A stretch of 64,000 nucleotides of DNA, taken from CAYVQE01 sp964454005 (lineage in GTDB: Bacteria; Myxococcota; B64-G9). The stretch covers positions 9,575-73,574 of the forward strand of contig CAYVQE010000014.1 of NCBI GenBank assembly GCA_964454005.1. Reading direction: 5' to 3'. This document shows positions 29,295-39,008 of the stretch, piece after piece; positions within the stretch are counted from its first letter, which is position 1, and every line of letters starts with the position of its first letter. The translations under genes and the position numbers were made by a program. The notes under the pieces were generated by a model. It saw only the letters and a program-made list of their open reading frames with translations. It did not search any database and was not told the DNA's origin.

Positions 29295-30653
29295 ATGGCC
29301 GAGGAGAAGCTGACCAAGGAGCAGTTGCTGGAAAAAGCCAAGAAACCGGCGAAGGACGCCATGGAGCTGCACCCCTTCTACAAGGGCAAGGTGGGGGTGG
29401 CCTCCAAGGCCTGCATCCGCGGGCTGGACGACTTCGCCATCTGGTACACCCCCGGCGTGGCCGCTCCTTGCCGCGACATCGCCGAGAACCCGGAGCGGGT
29501 CTGGGACCACACCAACAAGGGCAACTTCGTGGCCGTGGTCTCCGACGGCACCCGGGTGCTGGGCCTGGGCGACATCGGACCCGAGGCCGGCCTGCCGGTG
29601 ATGGAGGGCAAGGCCCTGCTGTTCAAGTACCTGGGCGGCGTCGATGCCTTCCCCATCTGCCTCGATTGCCACGAGCCCGAGGAGATCATCAGCGCGGTCA
29701 AGTGGCTGCAGCCGACCTTCGGCGGCATCAACCTGGAGGACATCTCCAAGCCCAAGTGCTTCACCGTGCTCGACCGGCTGCGCCAGGAGTGCCGCATCCC
29801 GGTATGGCACGACGACCAGCAAGGCACCGCCGCGGTGACCGTGGCCGGTCTGATCAACGCGCTCAAAGTCGTCGGCAAGGCCATGGATCAGGTCAAGGTG
29901 GTGCTCAACGGCGCCGGCGCGTCGAACATCCGCATCGCCCACCTGATCATCCAGGCCGGCATCAAGCCGGGCAACGTCATCCTGTGCGACTCGCGCGGCA
30001 CCCTGCACAAGGGCCGCAGCGAGCTCGAGACCAGCGAGCCGTTCAAGTGGGAGTTGGTCGAGATCACCAACGACCAGCAGCTCGCCGGCAGCACCGCCGA
30101 CGCCATGAAGGGCGCCGACGTGCTGATCTCGCTGTCCAAGTCGGGCCCGGGCGTGATCCAGCCGGACTGGGTGTCGTCCATGGCCAAGGGAGCGGTGGTG
30201 TTCGTCTGCGCCAATCCGGTGCCCGAGATCTGGCCCTGGGAGGCGCTGGAGGCCGGCGCCGAGGTGGTCGCCACCGGCCGCAGCGATTTCCCCAACCAGG
30301 TCAACAACTCGCTGGGCTTCCCGGGCATCTTCCGCGGTACGCTGGACGTGCGCGCCAGCACCATCACCGACGAGATGTGCCTGGAGGCGGCGCTGGAGCT
30401 GGCCCGTACGGCCGAGGATCGCGGCCTGAGCAAGGAATCGCTGCTGCCGACCATGGACGATTGGGAGGTCTTCCCGCGCGAGGCGGCCGCGGTGGGCATG
30501 AAGGCCATCGAGCAAGGCGTGGCCAAGCTGACCGACGTCACCCGCGAGGACCTGCGGTGCCAGGCCGAGGCCATCATCAAGAACGCCCGCGAGGAAGCCC
30601 ACTGCATGCAGCGAGAAGGCTTTATCCGCCTCCCCCCCACCTGCTCCGAGTAA
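29295..30653 (+). CDS. NAD(P)-dependent malic enzyme
   Basis: 452 residues, ATG 29295 behind GGAGGCAGGT. Typical short bacterial malic enzyme without the phosphotransacetylase extension: YTPGVAAPC, the GLGDIGPEAGLPVMEGKALLF region, DAFPICLD, then WHDDQQGTAAV and the nucleotide-binding VVLNGAGASNIRIA. It oxidatively decarboxylates malate to pyruvate. Cofactor preference cannot be told by eye. Likely monocistronic. Confidence 0.95.
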   Translation: MAEEKLTKEQLLEKAKKPAKDAMELHPFYKGKVGVASKACIRGLDDFAIWYTPGVAAPCRDIAENPERVWDHTNKGNFVAVVSDGTRVLGLGDIGPEAGLPVMEGKALLFKYLGGVDAFPICLDCHEPEEIISAVKWLQPTFGGINLEDISKPKCFTVLDRLRQECRIPVWHDDQQGTAAVTVAGLINALKVVGKAMDQVKVVLNGAGASNIRIAHLIIQAGIKPGNVILCDSRGTLHKGRSELETSEPFKWELVEITNDQQLAGSTADAMKGADVLISLSKSGPGVIQPDWVSSMAKGAVVFVCANPVPEIWPWEALEAGAEVVATGRSDFPNQVNNSLGFPGIFRGTLDVRASTITDEMCLEAALELARTAEDRGLSKESLLPTMDDWEVFPREAAAVGMKAIEQGVAKLTDVTREDLRCQAEAIIKNAREEAHCMQREGFIRLPPTCSE

Positions 30654-30720
30654 CCTGGTAAACATCTTGGTGGCATCGGATGGGGGGCCGGTCGTCCGAT
30701 TGCGGTCGGGGTGGGGCCGG

Positions 30721-30750
30721 TTGACAGGTCGCCCAAGCGAACTCCATAAT
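30721..30750 (+). promoter_or_regulatory. Strong promoter of surface-lipoprotein operon
   Basis: -35 TTGACA (perfect), 18-base spacer, -10 CATAAT (5 of 6). Start near 30757, a leader of about 110 bases before the gene at 30868. Confidence 0.68.
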
Positions 30751-30764
30751 GGATTGACCGCGCG

Positions 30765-30781
30765 CGGCCGCCTTGCGGCCG
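30765..30781 (+). promoter_or_regulatory. Leader hairpin of surface-lipoprotein operon
   Basis: CGGCCGC-CTT-GCGGCCG, a perfect 7-bp stem a few bases into the predicted transcript. No T-run follows, so it is more likely a stabiliser than a terminator. Confidence 0.45.
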
Positions 30782-30867
30782 TGGGGTCCGATGAGCGATG
30801 GCCGATGGACGGTGATGCGGATCCCCGAAAGGCCGGGCCGGGGCGGTCGGGGACGGAGAGGACGCCC

Positions 30868-31962
30868 ATGAACGGCGAGCCCACACCTCGGCGAACCGGT
30901 GCCGCCAGGCGCGGCCGATGCCCCCTTTTCCCCGCATCGTTCGCGATGCTGGCACTGCTGCTGGCCGGGTCGGGCTGCGAGGACACCCGTTTCCGGGTGC
31001 GCACCCCGCCGGGCGAGCGGCTCGACGTGTTCCAGCAGACCGCCGTGCCCACCATCGACGTGCTGTGGGTGGTGGACAACTCGGCCTCGATGGCCGAGGA
31101 GCAGCAGGCCCTGGCCGACAACTTCTCCTATTTCTTCGACTACCTCGACGCCACCGGGGCCGATTTCCACATCGGCGTCATCTCCACCGATGTCTACTCC
31201 GACGGCCACCAGGGCCGCCTGCTGGGCCGCATCCCGATCATCAGCCGGGCCACGCCCAACACGGCCGCCGTGTTCGCCGAGAACGTGCTGGTGGGCACCG
31301 ACGGCAAGGGCGACGAGCAGGGCTTCGCGGCCGCTGAGGCGGCCCTGAGCGAGCCGCTGATCTCGGGGCCGAACGCCGACTTTCTGCGCCCGGACGCCTT
31401 CCTGTTTTTGATCTTCGTCTCCGACGAGGACGACCGCTCCTTCGGCGAGGTGCCCTACTACCTGCGCCGCTTCGAGCAGATCAAGGGCATCGGCAACGAC
31501 GGCATGGTCAACATCGCCGCCGTGGTCGAGATCGAGCCCGGCTCCTGCCCGGACGCCGATCCTGGCGAGCGTTACGGCGCGCTGGCCGAGACAGCCGGCG
31601 GCCTGGTGGCCAGCATCTGCGAGCCCGACTTCGCCGCCAACCTCGACGCGCTGGGCTTCTCGGCCGCCGGGCTGAAGCGTAGCTTCGCATTGAGCGAGGC
31701 GGCCAAGCCGGCCAGCCTGGCGGTCTGGGTCAAGACGCAGTGCGCCGCCGAGCCGCCGCCGGAGGACATCTGCGAGACGGTCTACGACGACTGCCGCGGC
31801 GACAACGAGCTCTACGGCCACTCCTGCGTGGTGCGCCGCGCCCTGCCCGACGGCTGGGCCTATGAGGAGGACACCGCCAGCATCCGCTTCTACGGCCGGG
31901 CGGTGCCGCCCTTCGGCGCCATCATCGAGGCCGGCTACATACCGGATGTGGAGACCTTCTGA
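30868..31962 (+). CDS. von Willebrand A-domain lipoprotein
   Basis: 364 residues, ATG 30868 after GGAGAGG. Lipoprotein signal with LLAGSGC. The vWA domain has the MIDAS motif DNSAS in WVVDNSASMAEE and a second metal-site region LIFVSDEDD. It is expected to bind ligands through a divalent ion at the cell surface. It is first in a tightly packed same-strand cluster, and its stop overlaps the next start (TGATG). Confidence 0.86.
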   Translation: MNGEPTPRRTGAARRGRCPLFPASFAMLALLLAGSGCEDTRFRVRTPPGERLDVFQQTAVPTIDVLWVVDNSASMAEEQQALADNFSYFFDYLDATGADFHIGVISTDVYSDGHQGRLLGRIPIISRATPNTAAVFAENVLVGTDGKGDEQGFAAAEAALSEPLISGPNADFLRPDAFLFLIFVSDEDDRSFGEVPYYLRRFEQIKGIGNDGMVNIAAVVEIEPGSCPDADPGERYGALAETAGGLVASICEPDFAANLDALGFSAAGLKRSFALSEAAKPASLAVWVKTQCAAEPPPEDICETVYDDCRGDNELYGHSCVVRRALPDGWAYEEDTASIRFYGRAVPPFGAIIEAGYIPDVETF

Positions 31963-33425
31963 TGGTTGACCGCGGCGGCTTCCCGAGGGCATCGCGGCTG
32001 TGGCTGCTGGGGCTGTGGCTGGCGGCGGCCGGCGGTTGCGAAAACACCAACCTGGGCGAGGCCGAGCCGCTGATGGGCGTGGCCCAGCAGCGCATCGAGT
32101 TCGGCGCGGTGGCGGTCGGCGACACCGCCACCCGCCAGGTCTTCGTGCAGAACACCGGCCGCGGCCGGCTGAACCTCAGCGCAACCATCGCGGGCGACCC
32201 CGACGGCGCCTTCAGCGTGCCCGGGCTGGACAGCCCCATCCAGCCCTTCGTCCAGGGCGCGGTGGTCGTCGCCTTCCACCCGCCCGACATCGCCCGCTAC
32301 CAGGCCAGCCTGGTGCTGACCGGCAACGACGATGAAAACCCACGGGTCGAGATCGCCTTGGCCGGCAGCGGCTACCGCCGCGGCGCCATCGAGGTCGTGC
32401 CCGACACCATCGACTTCGGCACGGTGGCCGCCGGCGAGGTGGGCCAGGACACGGTGACGGTGCGCAACGTGGGCAACGGCCAGCTCAAGGTCACCGGCAT
32501 CGCCTTCAGCGCCGCCACCAGCCCCGACTTCCACATCCTGAGTTCCACCCGCACCCCGGCCTACATCGCCGCCGGCAAGCAGGTCCCGCTGCGGCTAGCC
32601 TACCGGCCGGGCGTGCTCAGCCAGCCGCCGGGTGAAGGCCGGCTGGAGATCCAGGCCGCCGATCCCTTCCAGCCGGTCAGCCGGGTACGTCTGCTGGCCC
32701 GGCTCAACCAGGCACCGCGCGCCGACGCCGGGCCCGATCGCGAGGTCGATCCGCTGACCCGGGTCGAGCTAGACGGCAGCGCCAGCCAGGATCCGGACGG
32801 CGATCTGCCGCTGGCCTTCGACTGGCGCCTGGTGCGCAAGCCCGAGGGCAGCAGCGCCGCGCTGGACAGCGTCGACCAGCCCCGGGTGACCTTCACCCCG
32901 GATCTGGTGGGGGTCTACGAGGCCGAACTCTTCGTCACCGACGCCACCGGCCTGCGCAGCCTGCTGCCCGATCGGGTGGCGGTCACCGCCATCCCGGCCG
33001 AACGCCTGCTGGTCGAGCTGGTCTGGGAATCGCCGATCGCCGACCTGGATCTGCACCTGCTGGCCCCCGGCGGCGTGTTCGGCGGGCTGCTCGACTGCCA
33101 CTGGGACAACCCGGAGCCCGACTGGGGCACAGCCGGCGACCCGGCCGACGACCCGGCCCTGCTGCGCGACGACCTGGCCGGATTCGGACCCGAGACGGTG
33201 GGCTACGCCGAGCCGCTCGACGGCCGCTACCGGCTGTGGGTCGACTACTTCGCCGCCCACACCCCCTCGGGCGAGGAGCGCACCCGGGCCACGCTGCGGG
33301 TGTTCGTGGACGGTTTCCTGGAAGCCGAGATCAGCCGTCAACTGGACCGCCAGGGCCAGCTATGGCAGGCGGTCGAGGTGCTGTGGCCGGAAGGCACGGT
33401 CGAGGCCGTGGACGTGCTGGAGTGA
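31962..33425 (+). CDS. ASH / PKD-domain lipoprotein
   Basis: 487 residues; ATG overlaps the previous TGA. Lipobox AAAGGC. Two ASH-type modules (FGAVAVGDTATRQVFVQN and DFGTVAAGEVGQDTVTVRN) are followed by a PKD-like module (NQAPRADAGPDREVD, then LDGSASQDPDGD) and a C-terminal DUF2135-like module (LVWESPIADLDLHLLAPGG). Architecture typical of large surface adhesin-like lipoproteins. Same operon as 30868. Confidence 0.85.
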   Translation: MVDRGGFPRASRLWLLGLWLAAAGGCENTNLGEAEPLMGVAQQRIEFGAVAVGDTATRQVFVQNTGRGRLNLSATIAGDPDGAFSVPGLDSPIQPFVQGAVVVAFHPPDIARYQASLVLTGNDDENPRVEIALAGSGYRRGAIEVVPDTIDFGTVAAGEVGQDTVTVRNVGNGQLKVTGIAFSAATSPDFHILSSTRTPAYIAAGKQVPLRLAYRPGVLSQPPGEGRLEIQAADPFQPVSRVRLLARLNQAPRADAGPDREVDPLTRVELDGSASQDPDGDLPLAFDWRLVRKPEGSSAALDSVDQPRVTFTPDLVGVYEAELFVTDATGLRSLLPDRVAVTAIPAERLLVELVWESPIADLDLHLLAPGGVFGGLLDCHWDNPEPDWGTAGDPADDPALLRDDLAGFGPETVGYAEPLDGRYRLWVDYFAAHTPSGEERTRATLRVFVDGFLEAEISRQLDRQGQLWQAVEVLWPEGTVEAVDVLE

Positions 33426-33429
33426 TGCC

Positions 33430-34921
33430 GTGAGACCGCAACGCGCGACGGATGGAGCGAGGCGCAGCTGGCCGTGGTTGGCGCCGTTGCTGCTGGCGCT
33501 GGTTCTGGGCCAGGCCTGCGACGGCCAGGGGGGCGGCCAGACCGACGGCGGCTCGGACGCCATCCTCTGTGAGGACCGGCTCGACTGTCCGGCCCGATTG
33601 GGCTGCGTCGACGGCGTCTGCGGCCACTGCACGCGCGACCGCGACTGCGCCGTCACCGAGTTTTGCAACCCGGTCGAGCGCCTGTGCTATCCGATCCACG
33701 TCGGCGAATGCGTGCTCAACGAGGACTGCGCGCTGGGTTCGTTCTGCGTCCAGGGCACCTGCCGCGACGGCTCGGAGGTGGTGGTCTGCAGCCAGGACGC
33801 CGACTGCGCCGCCGGCCAGCGCTGCGACCGGCTCAACCTGGTCTGCGTCCAGGACATCGGCTGCGACCGCGACGAGGATTGCGCCGAGGGCCAGGTCTGC
33901 GATCAGGCCACCGAGCGCTGCGTCAGCGCCTGTACCCCCGAGACCGAGGACGTGGTCTGCGGCTTCGGCCTGGTATGCGACGAGTTCGGCCGCTGCGTCG
34001 AGTGCACCTCGGACGCGCAGTGCGGGGTCGGGTTGACCTGCAACCCGGAGACCAACCGCTGCGAGGGCGAGAACTCCTGCATCACCGATCGCGACTGCCT
34101 GGCCGGCTCGGTCTGCAACCCGCAGACCCAGCAGTGCACCGCGGCCCCGCCCGAATGCCTGTCGAACGCCGACTGCGCCGCGGGCATGCAGTGCGTTCCG
34201 ACCACCGGCCGCTGCCGGCCGGCCGAATGCCAACCCGACGCCGAGGAGCCCAACGACGGCCCGGACGCGGCCGCCGTGCTGGAACCGGGCCGCAGCCAGA
34301 CGCTGCGGCTGTGCCCGGGCGATCAGGACTGGTTTCGCATCGAACTGGCCCGCGCCGACCGGCTGCAGGTGATCGTCGATACCGATCTGCTGGCCGCCGA
34401 CCATTTCAGCATCAAGCTGTTCGATCCAGCGGTGGGCGAAGCGCTGCAGGAGGGTTCGCTGCTGATCNNNNNNNNNNACCGGGAACGGCGCCTACCGGCT
34501 GCGCACGGCCACCAGCGATCCGCAGGTGGAATACAGCCTGATCGTGACCGTGTCGCGGGGCACGCCTTGCGACGACGACGCGTTCGAGCCCAACGACGCC
34601 GTGCTCAGCGCGCAGCCCATCGCGGCGGGCGATTACGGTCCGCTGGCGCTGTGCCCGCGGGACGAGGACTGGTTCGTATTCGAGCACCCGCTGGACCGGC
34701 GGGTCGAGGCCCGGATCGAGTTTCCGGCCCTGGAGGGCGATCTGGATCTGGAGCTGATCGGCGGCGACGGCCAGACCGTCATCGACCGCTCGGCCACCGC
34801 CGGCGACTCGGAGACGGTACGGGCGTTCGACGAGCCGGGGACGCGATTCTACCTGCGGGTCTGGGCCGAGCCCCAGGTCGGCAACCGCTACGTGCTGCAA
34901 CTCGAGCTGCCGCCGCGGTAG
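33430..34921 (+). CDS. Cys-rich lipoprotein with pre-peptidase C-terminal domains (N gap inside)
   Basis: About 497 residues in the two frames joined by an N gap. GTG 33430 follows the previous stop by 4 bases. Lipobox GQAC. About eight EGF/TIL-like cysteine modules (DRDCAVTEFC, DEDCAEGQVC, DADCAAGQRC). Two PPC-like beta modules follow, starting EEPNDGPDAAA and EPNDAVLSA, each with a CPGDQDWF or CPRDEDWF turn. A gap at 34468-34477 shifts the frame; its true length must be a multiple of 3. Confidence 0.83.
34468..34477. other. Assembly gap (10 N)
   Basis: Falls inside the first PPC-like module of the lipoprotein at 33430 and breaks its frame. Confidence 0.98.
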
Positions 34922-34940
34922 CGTGAGGAGTTCAGAAGCC

Positions 34941-37900
34941 ATGAGGTGCTGGAGCCGGGCGATCGAATTGCTGCTGCTGGCACCGCTGTGGCTCGGCTGC
35001 GGCGGCGGCGACGGCCCGACCGACGCCGGGCTGGACGCCGACGGCGGTGGCGACGGCGGTGACGTGGCGCCGGCCGACGGCGACGGTGGCGACGGCGACG
35101 CCGGCCCGGGCGATGCCGACGCCGGCCCGGTCGAGCTGACCGTCAGCGCCGTGCTGCCGTCGCGCGGGCCGGTCGAGGGCGGCACCTGGGCCAACATCAT
35201 CGGCTCCGGATTCGTCGCGGGCATCGGCGACAGCCCCTTCGACGTGCGCGACGTGACCGACGTGCTGTTCGGCGACAACCCGGCCATCGACATCGAGGTC
35301 ATCCGTGACGACATGATCAGCGTGCGCACCCCGACCGGCCTGGCCGGTCCGGTGGCGGTCACGGTGGAAAACCCCAACGGCCGGGTGAGCCTGCCGGAGG
35401 CGTTCACCTTCTACGAGGCGGTGCGGGCCGACGGCGTCGAGCCGACCGGGCTGGCGGCCGGCGGCGGCACCCCCTTCACCATCCAGGGGGTCGGCTTCAC
35501 GCCCGACACCAGCGTGTTGATCGGCGGCCGCACCGCGGCCGCAGTGGTGGTCGAGTCGGCCGAGCGGGTGACCGGCCGCGCCCCGCCCGGCCCGCCGGGC
35601 GGCGCCGACGTGCGGGTGGTCAACCGCAACGGCGACGACCTGCTCTTCCGGGCCGTCACCTACCACGCCCGGCCGCAGTTGGACGCCGTCGCGCCGCCCA
35701 GCGGCCCGGCCGCCGGCGGCACCGCGGTGGTGGCCAGCGGTGCCGGGATCGGCCCGAGCAGCAGCCTGGCGCTCGGCGGCCAGCCGGCCAGCGACCTACA
35801 GGTCACCGGAGATGATCGCCTCGAGGCCGTCACCCCGCCCGGCGCGCCTGGCCCGGTCGACGTCACCCTGCAGGGTCCGGTCGAGTCGGATCGGCTGGCC
35901 GGCGGCTTCGTCTACCTGGACGCGGCCGACGGCCGGCTGCGGCTGCTGGGTGTCAGCCCGGCGGCCGGCCCCGCGGCCGGCGGCCAGCCGGTGACCCTGG
36001 TGGGCGACGGCTTCGCCAGCCACGAGATCCAGGCGCTGCGCTTCGGCCAGGCCGAGGTGGCCGACTGGCAGGTGATCGACGAACGCCGGCTGCGCCTGAC
36101 GGCACCGCCCGGCGCTGCCGGCGCGGTGGCGGTCGAGGTGGAGTCCGCCAGCGACCTGGCCCGCCTCGAAGCGGCCTACCGCTACTTCGAGCCGTTGGCC
36201 GGCGTCGGCCTGGAGCCGGACGCCGGCCCGGCCGCCGGCGGCACCCCGTTCGTGCTGACCGGGGCTGGCTTCGGCCCCGAGACCACGGTGACCTTCGGCG
36301 GCGTGCCGGCCGATCAGCTGCAGCGGATCTCGGACAGCCGCATCGAGGGCGTCACGCCGCCGGGCGCCCCTGGTGCGGTCGACGTGACCGTCGCCGATGG
36401 CGACAGCCGGGCCGTCCTGGCCGAGGGATTCACCTACACCACCGATCTGGATCTGATCCGGGTTGCGCCCGATACCGGCGCCCAGGCCGGCGGCACCTAC
36501 GTCACCCTCTACGGCCACGGCTTCGCCCCGGGCATGCGCATCTGGTTTGGCGACCAGGAAGCCGCGCTGGTGCAGTTCCAGTCGAGCGCCACCGCCACCG
36601 CCCGCACCCCGCGCGGCCAACCCGGCGAGGTGACCGTGGCCGTCGAGATCGCCGGCGAGCGCGTGGAGTTGCCTGCCGGCTACGCCTACTTCGATCCCAC
36701 CAACGACCGCGGCGGCGCCTCGGGCGGGCCCATCCAGGGTGCCTTCAACGTCACCTGCCTCGACGGCTCGTGGGTCGACTACGGCGCCCCGGTGCCAGAC
36801 GCCACCGTGATCATCGACGAGCCGGCCCTGAGCGCCCAGACAGACGACCGCGGCCAGGTGACCTTCTCGGGCCCCTCGCTGGTGCGCGCGGTCACGGTCA
36901 CCGCCGGCAAGCCCGGCTACGAGTCCATCACCGTGGCCGATTTGAACGCGGCCAACCTCAGCGTCTACCTCTACCCCAACGAGCAGGAACCGCCCGACCC
37001 GGGCCAGATCGAGGTGACCTACAGCTCCATCGCCGGCCGGGTTTTCGGCTTCAAGGACATCCCGGGCCTGCCCACCGGACCCACCATCAGCCACGAGGCC
37101 CGCATCCAGTTCACCTCCTACAGCCTGTACTCGGTGCCGCCCTTCGGCTCCGAGCCGCGCGGCAAGCCCATCGAATCCGACGGCGGCCGCTACGAGTTCG
37201 CCCCGCTGCGATTGGGCAATTACTCGCTGTACGCCCTGTTCGGCGCTTACGACAGCGAGAGCGAGCAGTTCACGCCGGCGCTGCTCGGGGTGCGGCGGGG
37301 CATCCAGGTGCCCAGCGAGGACCCGGTCACCGGCCAGGACGTGCTGCTGACCACCCCGCTCGACCGATCGGTGGTGGTCGATCTGGTCGAGCCGCCGCTG
37401 GCCATCGACGAGCGCCAGCCGCGCTACGGCGCTTACGTCAGCCTGGACCTGGGCGCCGACGGCGTGATCTACCTCAACCGGGCCCAGGGCACCGGCGGCG
37501 AGCTGGTGATCGACCGCCTGCCGGCGGCCGCCGGCGATGCCTTCCTGTTCGTCGGCCTGGCCAGCCTGGACGGCGCCTACCCGTACTCCTACGTCTTCCG
37601 GCGCCGGGCCGGCGATCTGGCGGCCGGGGTGGAGATGGGCCCCTTCCTGGGCTTTACCGAGTTGGTGGCCCCGTCGCCCGAGGGCGAACTGACCGACGGC
37701 CGCATCGCCTGGTCCTTCTCCGGACCGACCCCGGAGCTGACCCAGCTGCGCATCCAGACCGCCGAGCTGATGCCCAAGACACTGTGGCGTGTCGTATTGC
37801 CGGGCGAGGTGACCGAGGTCGCGCTGCCGGCCGAGCTGCTGGGCGGCCTGCCCCAGGGCGAGCCGCTGATGCTGCTGTTGTACACGGCCAACTCACCGCG

Positions 37901-37991
37901 CTTCACCTTCGATCGCTTCAACTACGGCCAGCTCTCCAGCGGTCGCTGGACGGCCTACACGGTCAACTTCACCAGCTTCAGCGCACCGTGA
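34941..37991 (+). CDS. Multi-domain IPT/TIG-repeat lipoprotein
   Basis: 1016 residues. ATG 34941 was preferred over GTG 34923 because GAGGAG lies between them. Lipobox LWLGC, then an Asp/Gly-rich linker. Six IPT/TIG immunoglobulin-like modules share openings such as VLPSRGPVEGG, GVEPTGLAAGG and VAPDTGAQAGG, with GFxPG loops. A carboxypeptidase-regulatory-like module (VPDATVIIDEP) and a 300-residue C-terminal beta region follow. Probably a surface adhesin or scaffold within the same operon. Confidence 0.85.
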   Translation: MRCWSRAIELLLLAPLWLGCGGGDGPTDAGLDADGGGDGGDVAPADGDGGDGDAGPGDADAGPVELTVSAVLPSRGPVEGGTWANIIGSGFVAGIGDSPFDVRDVTDVLFGDNPAIDIEVIRDDMISVRTPTGLAGPVAVTVENPNGRVSLPEAFTFYEAVRADGVEPTGLAAGGGTPFTIQGVGFTPDTSVLIGGRTAAAVVVESAERVTGRAPPGPPGGADVRVVNRNGDDLLFRAVTYHARPQLDAVAPPSGPAAGGTAVVASGAGIGPSSSLALGGQPASDLQVTGDDRLEAVTPPGAPGPVDVTLQGPVESDRLAGGFVYLDAADGRLRLLGVSPAAGPAAGGQPVTLVGDGFASHEIQALRFGQAEVADWQVIDERRLRLTAPPGAAGAVAVEVESASDLARLEAAYRYFEPLAGVGLEPDAGPAAGGTPFVLTGAGFGPETTVTFGGVPADQLQRISDSRIEGVTPPGAPGAVDVTVADGDSRAVLAEGFTYTTDLDLIRVAPDTGAQAGGTYVTLYGHGFAPGMRIWFGDQEAALVQFQSSATATARTPRGQPGEVTVAVEIAGERVELPAGYAYFDPTNDRGGASGGPIQGAFNVTCLDGSWVDYGAPVPDATVIIDEPALSAQTDDRGQVTFSGPSLVRAVTVTAGKPGYESITVADLNAANLSVYLYPNEQEPPDPGQIEVTYSSIAGRVFGFKDIPGLPTGPTISHEARIQFTSYSLYSVPPFGSEPRGKPIESDGGRYEFAPLRLGNYSLYALFGAYDSESEQFTPALLGVRRGIQVPSEDPVTGQDVLLTTPLDRSVVVDLVEPPLAIDERQPRYGAYVSLDLGADGVIYLNRAQGTGGELVIDRLPAAAGDAFLFVGLASLDGAYPYSYVFRRRAGDLAAGVEMGPFLGFTELVAPSPEGELTDGRIAWSFSGPTPELTQLRIQTAELMPKTLWRVVLPGEVTEVALPAELLGGLPQGEPLMLLLYTANSPRFTFDRFNYGQLSSGRWTAYTVNFTSFSAP

Positions 37992-37998
37992 GGCGGTC

Positions 37999-39003
37999 AT
38001 GCTCCGGCGCCACTTTGCATCGGGCAACCGGATCGGCGGCTGGGGCCGCCCGGCCGGTTTGCTGCTGGCGGCCAGCCTGGCCGTGCTCGGCTGCGAGGGG
38101 GGCGACCGCTTGCGCACCTTCTGCACCGGCGACGACGACTGTCCGCCCGGGTACCGCTGCGACCGCGGCAGCGGCCGCTGCCTGTGCGCCAGCGACGACG
38201 TCTGCGGGCCGGAGGAATACTGCGCGCCGGACGGCGTCTGCCGCCGGCGCATGGCCTGCGACACCAACCTCGATTGTCCCGAGGATACCTTCTGCGACTC
38301 GACCACTGGCAACTGCATCGAGCTGGGCAAGTGCACTGATGACAAGCACTGCCCGCTGGGCCAGATCTGCAGCCAGTCCTTCACCTGCGTGCCCGGCTGC
38401 CGCGACGCGGGCGACTGCCCGCTGGGCCGGGTCTGCCTGGAAGGCCACTGCGAGTCCGGCCTGTGCGAGGACAAGAGCTACTGCGCGGCCGGCGAGCTGT
38501 GCGACCCCGAGAGCATGACCTGCTACGACGCCTACGACGAGCAGACCGCCTCCTACTGCCGGCCTTGCGTGCCGGCGGGCATCGGCGAGCCCAACTCCTG
38601 CGGCGACGGCGCCAACTTCTGCGTCATGACCGGCAACGATCCCAGCCTGGAGCCCTTCTGCGGCGTCGACTGCAGCCAGGGCCAAGCGTGTCCCAACGGT
38701 TACTCCTGCAGCCTGATCCTGCGCGCGGTGGGCGGCTCCTGCCGCTCGGACGCCGACTGCGAGACCGGCGCCTGCCATATCAACGAAGGCGACGAGGTCG
38801 GCTTCTGCCTGTGCACCGCGGACTCCGATTGCCCCCAGGACAGCTGCGATGATTTCACCTTCCGCTGCACGGTGACCCGCCGGGCCTGCACGCCGGGCGG
38901 CGGCGAGTGCGATCGGCCCATCTACTGCATCGATGGGCTGTGCCTGATCGGCCGCAACTGCACGCCCATCGAGGGGCTGCGCTGCTCGGACTTGCAGGAG
39001 TGA
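37999..39003 (+). CDS. Cysteine-rich lipoprotein, copy A of tandem pair
   Basis: 334 residues, about 45 cysteines. Lipobox LAVLGC, then repeated CxxDxDC-type modules: FCTGDDDCPPGYRC, CASDDVCGPEEYC, CDTNLDCPEDTFC, KCTDDKHCPLGQIC. 7 bases after the IPT/TIG gene and on the same strand. The downstream gene is a clear paralogue sharing most of these modules, so the pair arose by duplication. No enzymatic motif seen. Confidence 0.85.
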   Translation: MLRRHFASGNRIGGWGRPAGLLLAASLAVLGCEGGDRLRTFCTGDDDCPPGYRCDRGSGRCLCASDDVCGPEEYCAPDGVCRRRMACDTNLDCPEDTFCDSTTGNCIELGKCTDDKHCPLGQICSQSFTCVPGCRDAGDCPLGRVCLEGHCESGLCEDKSYCAAGELCDPESMTCYDAYDEQTASYCRPCVPAGIGEPNSCGDGANFCVMTGNDPSLEPFCGVDCSQGQACPNGYSCSLILRAVGGSCRSDADCETGACHINEGDEVGFCLCTADSDCPQDSCDDFTFRCTVTRRACTPGGGECDRPIYCIDGLCLIGRNCTPIEGLRCSDLQE

Positions 39004-39008
39004 ACCCC

